Counted from the first letter of the stretch, positions 1 to 12,695 are shown. The stretch: DNA of 64,000 nt from Pagrus major (GCF_040436345.1 NC_133227.1:22628671-22692670); one strand, 5' to 3'. Translations and numbers: made by a program. Notes: a model not told the origin generated them from the letters alone.

Positions 1-1407
1 TCACTAAAGCTTCCTGTATGGCCGAGGACTGACAGGGGTGATGCTGCACACTGTGGCTCACATTCCTCAATGGCTCGATAACTAACAGACCCAGAACTTC
101 CTCATCCCGTTTAAATCCAGAAGAATTGTTTCTGTTTTCCATGCCTACAGTGGTTTCATCACTTCTGATTGGCACATTGAGTCCAAAGTCTTCACTGGAT
201 CCGTTTGTTCTACAAATCCTGTTAATGTCAGCAGTTGCATTGGGTGTGGACGTCCCATTGAATTTACCAGATGAGATAGTTGGACTAACCTGGCTGTCAT
301 TAAAAAGGTGATTACCCGAGCAGATCATATTAGTTACCCTCAATGTGTAAGTTTGTCTTGGTCTTCCCCTGGTTCTGTGTTTTCGTGGCCCTTGAGTTCC
401 TGATGGTCCAGTCTCCTGAATATTTCTGCGTAAATAGGCTGCGTAGTCCTGATGCAGGCGACCTAACCCTGACTTATAAGCCCGACGCAGTGACTCAACT
501 GTTCCTAAAGGCACCGAGTTCAGACGAACCTGTTGGAACAAGAACAAAGGAGATTTCATGTCAGCCCAGCACAGTCACCAGGATAAAACGCTGGATCAGC
601 ACTAGATACAACTAAATCCTTCACAATGAGACCTTTTCACTATCATACAATGATAACTGTATACATTTTTCCCTTTTGGCTACTGATTGGTTGATTGTGT
701 CATGACCTGGTGAATTCTCATGTGTAGATGAAATGCAGCTCCCACCAACCACTGCTGCATGGACACTGAACTCATTCTCTTCTTTGTGGTCATCCTCTCA
801 TAATGGTCAAGCAGCTCAAGTTTCAGCAAGTTGTCATAGATCTCTGTAGTCTCTGCCATCTTCTCCTGGTTGTTGGCAATGCCGGGGATCAGGCCGAGGT
901 AGCTGTAGATAATCCAGCCGATTCTTGAAGAACTGCTGATGCCAAAAATCCTCTTAGCCCCGGATCCCTGAGTAGATAAGTCCCCTTCTGTTGATCCTTG
1001 TGCTCGGACCTGGTGAGATGACAGAAAATCTGTAATTCTGAATTTTAATTCTGTTTTAGCATCTTGCATTGTGAAGAAAAAGCTTTACCCACTTGTTGGG
1101 CAACCTGGTCAAAAAGCATGGACAGAGCCAGAGCAACGACCCCTACTCCTCCATAGGTGACCCTGCTGACACCTCCCAGCTCTCCAGTCAGGTTGAGGCT
1201 GAACGCAGACTGCTGCTCCCTGCTCATGCCCCGCTGTAAGAAGGCATACTGATGCTGCAGCGCTGCTGAGGAGTCCAGCGAAAGAAAGGTGGTGAGCACA
1301 GGATCCAGGGAGATATCCGGGATGATGTTGGCGTCTCGAGCCACAAAGAACAGCTCCTGGACGGTGGCTGGAGAGGGAAGACACAAACTGCGACCTGTCA
1401 GGATCAT
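1..1407 (-). CDS. Unrecognised multi-exon gene, 3' end off the left edge
   Basis: Three exons read in one frame on the minus strand: 1093-1407, 707-1009 and 529 down to base 1, all phase 0. The middle acceptor (CACCAG then GTCCGA) and the third (TTCCAACAG then GTTCGT) are good. The donors are weaker: GTGGGT after 1093 and GTCATG after 707. The first exon gives about 105 residues with a hydrophobic stretch VTYGGVGVVALALSMLF near residue 80. The second gives 101 residues rich in charged and aromatic positions (LLDHYERMTTKKRMSS). The third stays open for 176 residues to the window edge, begins VRLNSVPLGTVESLRRAYKS, and becomes basic and then rich in N-glycosylation sequons. The start is uncertain: ATG at 1407 is used here, but a strong acceptor just inside it (CTCTCCAG, exon from 1367) could mean an earlier exon. 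I do not recognise the family. The exon chain supports a real gene, probably a membrane or secreted protein. Confidence 0.65.
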
Positions 1408-2548
1408 GGCTATATCTGTCTGTCTAGACAGTGTGTGTTGGTATGACTGCTTGTTATCTGTGTGTCTGACCCTCGGTGTGTTTATTCACCCCAGTCAGGA
1501 TGATGTTATCAGCATGACCTGTCCACAAAAGTACTTGTGAGCAAAAATACAACTTCATTAACCAGTTGCTCAATTAAAACAAGGCTTATAGTCACATATG
1601 CAGTAGTTACAGGAATATCAACCTTATTTTCTTCCTATTATGGTCCTGTTCATTCTCTGCTTGTGCCAACGGTTGGCACAGCTGAGACTGGTGGTGGTGG
1701 TGCAGTGCAACTTTGGTGCCTTTAAAGAGGAACTGCGTGTTTCACTTCCGTCTCTGATTAAAGCCTGTTTCACTTCAGATGTACTTAAGATGCTCTGTTG
1801 CATCTGTAACCACACCTAAAGCTTAATTTATACTTTTCCATGTGTGCAGGGTGCATTAATTGCTCCAATGTCTCAAGATCTAATCTACAGAGTGAAACAA
1901 GACCCTTTACAGAGACTTATCTCTCTCCGTCTGTCGCATGCTTTCTTTGTCATTCTCGTCACATTTCTGTATCTCCTGCTAAAGGTTGAAAGTGCAGGAT
2001 TTATCTCTGTGTGTTGTTCAACAGCATAAAACGCTGTCCCATAAAAAAGTGTGACTGTGTTCCTCTTGATGTTTTGAAAGCTTTTGAGATGTTAAATTAA
2101 TGTCACTACCAGACCAAGCTTGCAACAGCCATCTGTTTCAGAATCAGCATAGCAGATACATGAAACTGAAATTACAGAATTGTTTGCAATCAGATTGGCG
2201 TTCAGACCGAACCGCTGAACATTAACCTTTAAGTCAACAAGGAAGCAGTCAGCTAGCTGTGACTTCAGCTCAAGTAAGAGCCAAAAAAGTATTGAGCTTG
2301 TTAGGTGATGTTCACAGATACCTTTAGAGCTTCTGGCTGTCTACAGATCAACTGTAGCTGTTGAAATTTTGTGAGGATGATAAAATATGTGTCCATGTAA
2401 TTGTGTTTGAATTGAAGTACCAAATAATCACACATAACTCCCATTTTAACCACACGTTTGAACAGATTTGTTATTGTTACATGTTAATGACTGAGGTTTA
2501 GATGTGCTGGTGGTTGGAGCCAGGCTAGCTGTTCCCCCTTGTTTACAA

Positions 2549-2570
2549 TCTTTATGCTAAGCTAGGCTAA
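2549..2570 (+). repeat. Dispersed TTTATGCTAAGCTA motif, copy 1
   Basis: TCTTTATGCTAAGCTAGGCT, following GTTCCCCCTTGTTTACAA. Near-identical copies occur at 8689-8709, 42139-42160 and, inverted, at 51991-52012. It is an end fragment of an interspersed fish repeat. Confidence 0.6.
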
Positions 2571-2958
2571 CAGTCTCCTGGCACCAGCACCATAGCCTAT
2601 TTAACAGGAAAATGTGAGAGTGTTATCAGTCATCTCATCTGAGAAAGAAAAAAAAACCGATTCCCCAGATTTCAAACTATTTTCCTTAATAAACTGTATT
2701 ATGTTTTTACACTTAGCTAATAGCTGTTGCTCCTCCGGGTCACTGGGAGTTAGGAAAGGTTGTAGGAATAAAGAGGCAGAAAAAGTTAGCTAGACTTTAG
2801 CTAGAGTGTTGGATTTATTGTTCAGTATTAGCCAACCTTTAACTTTTTTAAGCCCTCGCCATGAAAACTAAAAAATGTAAAATTGTAGCCCTACATAATA
2901 AAATTTAATAAACTACAGATTACAGATAATATAATGTGATTTTATGACCCCTTAGTCA

Positions 2959-3011
2959 ATAATAATAACAATAATAATAATAATGATAATAATAATAATA
3001 ATAATAATAAT
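2959..3011 (+). repeat. (AAT)n microsatellite
   Basis: About 17 units of AAT/ATA with two interruptions, 50-100 bases upstream of the rabgef1 promoter cluster. Confidence 0.9.
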
Positions 3012-3099
3012 ATCAGTGGGATAGTTTTACAATGAAAAATAAATAAATAAATAAAAAAATGCTCCCCACCTTGCTCGCTCGTCGTGTCACATGACGCTC

Positions 3100-3175
3100 G
3101 CCTTCACATGTCCGGTTACACGTGACGTCACGTACCAATCCTTGAATATTTGTCCCTGATGCGGAAGTAAATAGA
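3100..3175 (+). promoter_or_regulatory. rabgef1: rabgef1 promoter cluster: E-box, CRE, CCAAT, ETS
   Basis: A palindromic E-box CACGTG (3119-3124) overlaps a perfect cAMP-response element TGACGTCA (3123-3130). A CCAAT box follows at 3135-3139 and an ETS core GGAAGT at 3163-3168. No TATA box is evident. The cluster lies 280-330 bases before the donor that ends the proposed first exon, in the most CpG-rich part of the left 10 kb, as expected of a housekeeping promoter. The factors are inferred from motif shape only. Confidence 0.6.
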
Positions 3176-3249
3176 CTACTCAATTGAACTAGCTATTCAC
3201 GGACAAAACAATCCTGTACATTTGAAATAGCGGTGGAAAACAACTACTC

Positions 3250-3447
3250 TGGTCCCGCTTTGAGACAATAAATCAGAGACACGTTTCTAATCTCGGTAAA
3301 GCCACGTCGTCGCTGGACTTCCGCGAAGGTCGTGGATGAAACGTCACTGTCTCGACCCTGTGGACCGTGGTCGCCTCACACGGCAGCGAAGAAGAGGAGG
3401 AGGAGGAGGAGGTCTGCTGCTGCCTATGATCGCTGAAAACATTACGG
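3250..3447 (+). other. rabgef1: Proposed non-coding first exon of rabgef1
   Basis: GC-rich segment with a GAGGAGGAG run, ending at a strong donor (ATTACGG then GTGAGC at 3448). The next plausible acceptor on this strand before the rabgef1 start codon is at 5817-5818. The transcription start is not resolved; the left limit is approximate. Confidence 0.5.
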
Positions 3448-5818
3448 GTGAGCACCAAAGCAGCGCAGTGAGTACGAGACATGGTTAAAGTTAAACATAA
3501 CTGATAAGACTTTGTGAATAATCGCCTCGGCCGACTTCATCTGTGTGATAGCTAAGTGCAACACTGCAACGTGTTTAGCTAACTGGACCGACAGACGTGT
3601 GACAAATTAAAGGAAAACCCCTGAAAAATGAGTGGGGACACAACCAAAGGTGCTTTCAGGGTCAGATGCCTTCAGACAGAGCAGAAGGACTAACTGAGTA
3701 GTATGAAGATTAAACAAATTGTTGGCTATGCATAGGCCTTCACAGTCACCAGATCAAAACTAGCCTACCTTGAACAACCTATGGTAGATGTTTGGCTCCT
3801 CATCAACCAGCATCAAAACACAAAATGAGGGATTATCTTCTGTAAGGACGTGTTTATCCTTCCAGTGGAGATTTTAGAGACTTAACGAGGAGATTAAGGT
3901 GCAAGAACAGCTTACTAACTACATCCTTACTAACACACTTCAGGGTCTATAAACTATCCTGTCCAGGGGGCCACATGAGGTACCTGGAAGTCATTAACAG
4001 GCTCTAACAGAGTCAATCAAGGCTGGACCAGATCCACTCACACCTTCAGGGGGGTCCAAAGCTCCAGGCTGTCTGTCTGGCATTTATATTACTAGTTAAT
4101 TACTTGTTTGGTAATAACTCAGAGGTAGACCGATTATCAGGGCCGATATTCAGCATTTTTCCATTTATCGTTATCTGTCAGATTGCTGATAAATCTCCAC
4201 CCTCAGGACTTGCGGACTCAGCCCCTCTTGAGTCGTACGGACCATGACGTGTTCACTGTCAAGTCTGCGAGTGCGTGAGACCGCAAGGCAAATGTATAAG
4301 TCGCTGATAGACAGCCGTAAAGACTACAGTAATAAAATTAATTGGATTACCTCTAGAACTTTCTGTATCACGATGTGGTTATTGAAGTAACGTTTCAACC
4401 TCACGTCTGTATCGCCATGAATTGTGGAAAAGTAAATCAGTGAAGTTTGCTGAAGTCTCTCTTGAGAGGCCTTGTGGACTGGATATATTGGACAGCCCTC
4501 GAAACTCACTGACTTCCCGCGAACGCACCCGAAAAGTCCACAAGTCTGCAAGTGCAGTGAAATAACTGCAGCGGAGAGGAAGAAGAAGTAGCAGAAAATG
4601 CCATTACTCAAGTAGAACAGTACTTGAGTAAATTGTACTTCACTGTCACCGGTTGTTCGAAATTTTGACACAAAGATTTTCATTTTTAAGGCAAATGAAT
4701 ATCGTTTCCAAATATCAGTTTTCACTCAGGTGGCTCCTTCCTAGTATTGAGACTCTGCCTTATAGGGGGTCGCTATGTGAACATGTAGTTGAACCACCTT
4801 AAACCTGCAAAAACACACCACTGACGTACCATCAACTTGTGAGTGATATGTGGAACTTTACAGATTAACATCACATTTTATTTGGAGTCGTGTTTTCTGG
4901 CCACCTGGTGAATGTCAGTTCAATATTTACGCTCTTTTAGCTTGATTGTGGATCCGCCTACCGGAGATTTATAGCATTTCTGTACATGTATAGATAGATA
5001 TCTACACATTCACCTTATCCCTGCTGTCTTATATTTTTATTCTGTATGCTCTGTTTTTCTTTTTATTTATTTATTATTGTATTATTATGATATACATTTT
5101 ATTTCCTAGTTACTATTTACCATTTCTACAGTGGAGTCTCTAAGCAAAAGATTTTCACACGAGTGTACTGGTACAATCTGGGTGTACATACTGTTTGGTA
5201 AGGTTAGATAAACTGGCCAATAATATCACCAGACAGGCACTAATACCTTGTGTTTTCTTTTTTGTAAAGACAGGATACTGACTTGAGACTTGGACTAAAA
5301 TGACCTCAGTCACATGTCTGCCACCAACTCAGAAATATCTGTCTCTTTAGCTGCTAAATGTGTTCACTAGTTTGTTGCTAACTTTGTCTGTGAGCTGTTT
5401 GATGCTGAGCAGGTGGTGTATACGAGGTCTTTTAGAGCTTCTTCACTGAAATCAGCCGCCTGCTGCTGCTGAAAATAATCTCACCATTGAGAGTGAGCCA
5501 AAATCAAAAAGGCTGCGAGCCAGACGGTAAAATAATGAGCTGAAACTCGCTGTGTTTCTAGCAACTTTAAGGAGTAACTGTGACAAACATGTTTGCAAAA
5601 GCTTCGTTTCCTGCAAACATTTTAGCGTTCACCTGGTGTTGCGTGTCTTAATACCTGATCAACATGATTGGATATGCTGTTTTTGTGCAAAGTGTGAGAC
5701 CTGTGCCTCAGACACAGCGTCTATAAACTGTAATAATCTGAGATTGTGTCATAAACACACGATGCAGGCAGCACAAACAACTCCACCAATAAATTACATT
5801 ATGAATTTCTCACTCCAG
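3448..5818 (+). other. rabgef1: rabgef1 intron 1
   Basis: Non-coding. Bases 4125-4200 (AGGTAGACCGATTATCAGGGCCGATATT and following) resemble the ends of a common fish DNA-transposon fragment that reads CCGAT/ATCGG. The predicted frame at 4324-4725 on the minus strand shows no protein signature. Confidence 0.5.
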
Positions 5819-5831
5819 GTCGTCCAGCATC

Positions 5832-8800
5832 ATGAGTCAGCGGACGGAGCGCCGAGGGATCCATGTGGACCAGTCAGACCTGCTGTGCAAGAAAGGATGC
5901 GGTTACTATGGTAACGCAGCATGGCAGGGCCTGTGCTCCAAGTGCTGGCGGGAGGAGTACCAGCGGGTACGGCAAAAACAGATCCAGGACGACTGGGCCT
6001 TGGCAGAAAAGTAAGACGTTGCGCTGCATCGTGACCGACACCTTCGCTTCAAATTACCCTCGTTGTGTATCGCAGTAGGTTATTTAGATTGGAAGTTTTC
6101 CTCTGTCAAATAAGTGCAGCTTGTTATGTTACTCCAGATCATCATAATTTCCCTCTGATTACTGGCATTTGCTCTGTCAAACGTCCCTGGCACCAGGCTG
6201 CAGCGGGAGGAGGAGGCAGCATATGCCAGCAGTCATGGAGCGCAGACACAGTCCCACTCCCATTCCACAGCGCCACAGCCTCACCCGGGACACGCCTCTC
6301 TGGGACCCTTCTCCAAGTTTGAGGAGAAGAAGACCAACGAGAAGACACGGAAAGTGACCACCGTGAAGAAGTTCTTCAGCCCTTCTTCACGCACTGCTCC
6401 CAAAAAAGGTATGACATTAAAGGGCAAATTCACAAAGAATTGATAGAGGACACTGATAGCACCATGGACCATTTCAAGGTCCAATTCATGAAAGATAACG
6501 TGCTAGTGATACGACAGCTCGGACACGCTCATAAACAACGGGCAACACAAGCTGCACTAAATGCTTCTAAGTGATATTTGTTATCTTGTGAACATGTATT
6601 TAGTTTTCTTGTGTAGAGTTTAATTTGTTTTCATGCCAATAAAGCTTATTTTGACATTTTGATTAACTACCACCAACTGCTGAGGCTCACTAATTAACAT
6701 TTTACATCTTGTCTTGTCGTCTGGCAAAGTTGGCTCCGTGTAGAAACAGATTGCGGAGGAGGAAAGGCAGGCAGCCAAAAGTATGGCTTTTTATAAATGT
6801 GCTTCTTCCTCACCAGAAACCCAAGAGGGTAAGACCCCCAGTCCGTCCATCAGCCGCCACGCCAGCTTCGAAACGGACCAGGTGTCCAAGGACTTTGTGG
6901 ACTTCTTGAAAAACCTCCAGAAGCCCGGACGGGAGATCCATAAGCAGTGCCGAGCCTTCATTGTCAACATGTCGAGCAAAAAGGTTTGTGATTTGACGTC
7001 TGGTGTAGCCTTTATAATAAAAAAGTGTGTTTTGATGATCTGATCGGCGCTGTGAGCTTCTAACTTCTTTTCGTTTCAGGACCTGAGTGCTGACGAGCTG
7101 TCGGAGTGTGTTCAGGATTTCTACCAGAACATGGCTGACCGCTTGATGAGTCACTTTAAAGGTTGGTTCTGCAATCATCCAACAATCACTTCCATTAAAG
7201 GGGAATTCCGGTATTTTTATATATTTATCGGGTTGTTATGACATTTTATATCCAAAAGTCAAATATTCTGGGAAAAATGTTCTGGCCACCACAGCTTAGA
7301 AATAACAACTTGACCGGTGCGTGGAGGCGAACAACTACGAGCAAGTAACTCTAATTAAACCGACGGCCAATGTTTACGTGTTGGGGTGCGTTGTAAACGA
7401 TGAGTATAAATGATTTACATGTATCATCAGCTGGCATCAACCAGCTCATTCCAAAACCTTTGGTAAGTTTGAATCATTTACAAACCCAAACATGTAAATA
7501 TGGTGCCCAGGTTTTAAAAATACCTGAACTCCCCTTGAAAACGTTCCTATAAATCAGAGTTTGTAGCGACCACTTGATGGCAGCAGATCAGGTTTTTTCC
7601 ACCTAGCTCCAGCTCTTATGTGTTCTGACTAATCTTTGTTTACCAGGCTCTTCAGAGTCTGTGGAGCAGGTGATGGACCAAGTGGAAAAGTACATAATGA
7701 CTCGTCTGTATAAGAGCGTGTTCTGTCCAGAAACCACCGACGATGAGAAGAAGGACTTGGCCACGCAGAAGAGGATCAGGTATAATAGCAAATGTAATGG
7801 TAGTAATGGTAATGACATAGTGTGTCAGTGTGACATGTAGTGGGAGAGTGGGCGTCTTTATGTCACAGAGTTCACGTGCTTTTTCAAATTTGCTACACGT
7901 TCCTTTAGAAAGCATCAATGCTCGTCTTTAATCTTCAGCAGTGTGTGAAAACATCCGTCTGAGTGCAGTCCTGCATAGTTGATAACACAGATTACATTGT
8001 TATTTCCATGTTCTTCTTACATGTGAATGATCAGTCGCAGCTGCTCACAAGTGAATTTAACAAATGTGTTTCAAGCTTTAGCCGTCCTCTCTTCTCTGAT
8101 GTGCAGGGCCTTACACTGGGTGACCATCCAGATGCTGTGTGTGTCGTTTGATGAAGAAATCCCTGAAGTCTCTGAGAACGTGGTCAAAGCAATAACAGGT
8201 CGGAGTGTGTGCTTCTGCTACATACATGCCAATTAATATTTACGTCTCAAACAGCGGAAACCAGTAATTTTTCTGCCTTTTTGAGTTAAAAATGATGTAC
8301 ACAATGAATCAATTATCAAAAAAAGTGGCCGACTGATTGTCTGATGACTAATTTCCAGCTGTCGCTGTGATAAAACAAGTGTTTTTGTGTCTTTCTTTGT
8401 CTTTTCCAGATGTCATTGAGATGGACTCGAAGAGGGTTCCTCGGGACAAACTCGGGTGCATCACACGCTGCAGTAAACACATCTTCAGTGCCATCAGGAT
8501 CACCAAGAATGAGCCGGCCTCAGCCGACGACTTCCTCCCGGCACTCATTTACATCGTGCTCAAGGCCAACCCTCCACGACTTCAGTCCAACATCCAGTAC
8601 ATCACCCGCTTCTGTAACCCCAGCAGGCTGATGACCGGGGAGGATGGATACTACTTCACCAACCTGGTCTGTGTCCACCCGTTTCCAGTCTTTATGCTAA
8701 GCTAAGCTTAAGATTGAGGCCATGTGATCTTGCTGTCAGACTCTCAGCCATCTTTTCAGCTTCTGTGTCTCCTGTGTTTTGGTTTTTTCCAGTGCTGTGC

Positions 8801-9206
8801 GGCGGCCTTTATCGAGAAGTTGGACGCTCAGTCTCTCAACCTTTCCCCAGAGGAATTTGAGCGCTACATGTCGGGCCAAGCTTCACCGCGATTCAACAGC
8901 TCAGAGGTCGACTGGGCCCAAAGCGGCCCGGCACCTGCCGCGACCAACCCCGTCTTGGCTCAGCTCAATCACAACCTGGAGCTGCTGTCGGGGCTCAGCA
9001 GCCGGCAGGAGTCGCTGATGGAGGCCGCTCAGAGCCTGCAGACCGACCTCCTCTCCTGGCCCGAGGGTGTAAAGCGGGAGGTGAACGACATCCTGGAGAA
9101 ATACCCACTAGAGATTCTGCCTCGCGAAGTTTCTGCGATTGATGCCAACAACATGGACAATGACAACCTGCCACCACCTCTAACGCCCCAGGTGTTCGCT
9201 GGGTAG
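5832..9206 (+). CDS. rabgef1: Rab5 guanine nucleotide exchange factor Rabex-5
   Basis: Rabex-5 activates Rab5 on early endosomes and also binds ubiquitin. Coding exons: 5832-6010, 6197-6408, 6817-6983, 7080-7161, 7647-7779, 8107-8198, 8410-8666, 8793-9206. All junctions are GT-AG and phases join without a break, giving 511 residues (human about 490). An A20-type zinc finger lies at residues 19-38 (Cys19, Cys23, Cys35, Cys38), followed by a basic region with [20 protein letters not shown]. The VPS9 exchange domain is at about 235-375 and includes [16 protein letters not shown], the conserved acidic ADDFLP and [21 protein letters not shown] helical, probably coiled-coil segment follows, and the protein ends in [11 protein letters not shown]. 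The start ATG at 5832 lies 13 bases inside its exon and begins [19 protein letters not shown] as in vertebrate orthologues. The C-terminal linker ([16 protein letters not shown] region) differs most from human. Identification is firm. Confidence 0.97.
8689..8709 (+). repeat. Dispersed TTTATGCTAAGCTA motif, copy 2
   Basis: TCTTTATGCTAAGCTAAGCT inside the 126-base last intron of rabgef1, 23 bases after the donor. Same motif as at 2549. Confidence 0.6.
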
Positions 9207-9640
9207 TGGCGCCTGCAAAGGGAAAAAAAAAGATTTGGTTTCAGCGAAGGTACTCCTGCTTTTAAATGTCAGCTCATTGCCTGTGTTTTGAGTTTGATGG
9301 TAGCTTCTTCTGCACCTTAAACACCCCATCACTCCAGTATTTATAAAAGCAAAATCAGTTAATTCAATGGAATAGAAGGGAGGGAAAATAACATTAATAA
9401 CAACAATTGACTTGACGTAAAACATTCATGGCATTAAGGAAGTTGTCTAGACAGGGCTTACCTTCGAGGGAACGGAGAGCCGCAGAGTTCAAAATGGACG
9501 CTAATGTAGCTCGGTAGTTGTGTGGCAACATCTATTTTTATTCAGATTTCTTTGTCAGAGTTAAAACTCTTGTTTTTTTAGACAGTTAATGAGACAACAG
9601 CTGATGCAAATAATGTTTCTTGAATAAACAGTGGGAACTT
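9207..9640 (+). other. rabgef1: rabgef1 3' UTR with poly(A) signal
   Basis: Follows the TAG stop at 9204-9206. The first canonical AATAAA in a suitable place is at 9623-9628 (TTCTTGAATAAACAG). Further AATAAA-like sites downstream, for example near 9739, could give a longer transcript. Confidence 0.5.
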
Positions 9641-11870
9641 TCCCAAAAGTGAACAAAGCAAACTTGCTAATTGAAAGTTAGCAAGCTAGTTAGCATGGAA
9701 TCCTTATTTTCCCTTCTTCAGTATCTCTTATGGTGAAAATAAAACAATGTACAATCTTGATAACAAAATGTCAGGAGGGATTAATTGGCACAGTACAGAG
9801 ATAAAAGAAAGAAAGAGAGATATTAAAACTGAAACTAGCACGGCCTGTTAGCACGTTAGCAGCTAGTAGTTCACCAAAGGGGCTAACTAACTGTACATAT
9901 TTGTGGTTTGAAAACTAGCCTAATATTCTCTCTTGTAGTGCGTTAGGTGTGAAAAAAACGGTGCTAAATTACTTTAAAAAAACAACCTGCTAGACACATG
10001 AAGAACAGCTTTAGCTTGTTTGAGAAGCTAACATTTATGCTAACTCCATATATCCTCTGGAGTTAAACTGAAAGCATGAACCTCTCCTGTTCTTAGTTTG
10101 ATCGTACTGCCTTCAAAACAAATACAGAAAATATAGAAATTTTACAAACAAAACCATCATTTTTAGCACCTTTTTGCTCCTTCCCCCTCAAGATAAAAAC
10201 GTAATGATGCGGTTACTTCATTGATAAACACAAAGCCATCATGCACAGCAGGCAAATTATCAACAGCACGTTAGCTGACCAACGTTAAATGTTAGCACTA
10301 AGTTGGATTTCACTCCTTGCTAATGTTAAAATGCTAATGACAGGTACAAACATCTTTATGAAATACTGAGGAAGTTATATCTGCCCAGGAGCAGCCTAAA
10401 TAATATATTTCACTCCTTGTGTGGCTTTCTTGTATTTTTTATTTCACTTTAATTTTATACAGAGGTTGCAGTACTGTAAACAGGCCTCTGGTGTGGTGTT
10501 GAGGGGGCCTTCATCATGATCATCGTGCTCTTTCATCGCAGTCGCTAAATGTCACTGTTTCCACTTTTAGCAATATTTTACAGGAAGTATAAACTTGTGT
10601 TTTATGCGATGTGTTGATTTTCGGTCTGAGGCCAGTGTGACTTGTTAAAACATAATCCCATTTCTCTGAGCTGAGCTGTTTATGTGTCCGTTACGGAGCT
10701 CGGTGAAGTGAAAACCGCTCTGGATCAAGATCACATTTTCTCATTACTGTCAAGCATCAAATTAACTTGAAGAGGTCCTTCAGTTTGTTTTTTTTATAAA
10801 CACACCATTTTTTAACATCGTACTGTAGTTTTAGAGCTAACTATATTTTGGCAGGCTTCCTGCATGTTCACCTCAAAACACTCTGAATAATGTATTTTCA
10901 AAATGTTGTTTTATTTTGTCATTTGGTGATGTACTGTATAATATTGGGTGTTGTCTGATTGCCTGTTGAAACACTGCTGTCGTACTACTGACTTTGTTGT
11001 GGATCTTCTTAGTGTGACCGAGCAGAACAACATCACTTTTAATTAAACGACTAGCATTGAGTTAAAAGCTCATACAAGCCTGTAAAATGCTTGATCACAG
11101 AAAATTACACACTAACTCAACTGCAGAGAGAACCAGGGCGCTGCTTGGCATGTGTGGCTTTAACTAACTGAGACTAACATGATATTAGCAAACTGAAATG
11201 AACCTGTTCAGTCTTAAAGCTAACTTGGTTCACTTATAAGGGTAAATCTGGTGATGGTTTGTATTTTTCTTATTGTCAACAAATCTCTTGAAAATACTAA
11301 AACCAACAATGACTTGATCAACTGACATGTATTGTTGCCATATCTTCTTCCTCTGTCCCGTAACGCTCCATTGTTGTCCAAAAACAATTAAAAACACATC
11401 AGTGAGCCTCACTGTTGACCTGAGTGACGTGTTCCTTCACAACCTCGAACTCTCAAGCTTTTTTTAGCTGTTGTTTTTTTGAAATCACTCTATTACTATA
11501 TGTGTTTTCTATAAATTGATCAACCTACAAGTTGTAAAGTTAGAGTTAGAATAGTAGACATTTTTAAGACACGTAAGCACTTTATATAACTCAATCGTGG
11601 GACATTTAATGATGTTTTTTGTTCTTGTGAAACAAAACATGTAAATATCTTCAGCCTGTAGTAACCAGAGACCTTATTTCAGGCATTTAACCAAAAACCA
11701 ATTCAAAAAACCCATTGACTCCGGAGCAACAAAAGGCTTTATACTACTGTAAAAGAGACCTGTAAAGACACTTTAACGTCTAAAATGGTGGAGTTGCCCT
11801 TTAAGTAAAGGATCCCAGTAAAATCAACACGTAGAAAGAGAAAAAGTCAAGTAACACAATTTGCAATTTA
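9641..11870. other. Intergenic between convergent rabgef1 and kcnj6
   Basis: AT-rich DNA with many TTAGC/GCTAA words (9650-10080, 10260-10340) typical of degraded fish repeats. No coding signature on either strand. Either gene may have an extended 3' UTR here. Confidence 0.5.
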
Positions 11871-11873
11871 CTG

Positions 11874-12695
11874 TTTATTATTTCTGATACTGTTAGGTGA
11901 CATGTGAGGGATTCCTGGAGACTAAAACAGCGACTAACCTCCACCAGAGGCCTCCAATGTGCAAAAGTGACGAGATGCAGTTTTAAAGGGCCATTGTCTG
12001 AAGTCACTCGGCTGCAAACAGCAAGTCATGGCTTCACGAGGAGTTGTACTGTAGACGTGTCGACGTACTACCTTCAACAGACATTTATCATTCGGGGAAG
12101 TATTCGTCATTGGTTTCAACTAGTTTGCATCCATTGAGATGTACGTGTTCCTTATAGCATTATCATCATACAGTATATATACACAATACAAGATAAATTA
12201 ACTGCTGATAATGTTTATACATGCTAATATATTTCTGAAAAAAACAATAATGAAAGCTTTATACATACAGTAAGGCATAGAATATATACAGAACTAACCT
12301 AAAGGTATTATTAGTATCAAACATCTGTCAAATATTCACACCGCAACAAAACAAAGAATTCAAAACGTTTCATAGTATATACAAAAATACTTATGCAAAT
12401 GCCCCTAGGAATATCTTAATAGAAAAAATAATAGGAATCTCATCAGGAGGACATCACATTATATTTGAAACATGCACTTGCCGCAGAGGGTTATCAGTTC
12501 AGCGGTGGGTCACATGTCTACATAGATGTTGTTTTTGGGGTAAATCACTGAGAAAAAGCGGTTCTTGGTGCAGGGATACTTGGTCTACTGTGCTCGTTTT
12601 GTCCTCGTTTAGTACTTCAAAAGTCTCACCGCAGGCTCGTGCGGCGAGACGTACAGTACGCAATAATCTCATATGGACCTCAAACGTGCCGTCTC
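11874..12695 (-). other. kcnj6: kcnj6 3' UTR with poly(A) signal
   Basis: Lies between the kcnj6 stop codon (12696-12698) and a minus-strand AATAAA (TTTATT on the plus strand at 11874-11879). AT-rich and non-coding. The exact cleavage site is not visible. Confidence 0.45.

Larger units (their letters stand above)
1408..3060. other. Intergenic, no gene seen
   Basis: Upstream side of the left-edge gene and upstream of the rabgef1 promoter. It holds only short open frames with no recognisable protein, one copy of the dispersed TTTATGCTAAGCTA motif (2549-2570) and an ATT/ATA-rich tract at its right end. An undetected 5' exon of the left-edge gene could lie here. Confidence 0.5.

Noticed and set aside
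4324-4725. 133-residue minus-strand frame in rabgef1 intron 1
   Set aside because: No recognisable domain, low-complexity hydrophobic stretches, and no splice partners.
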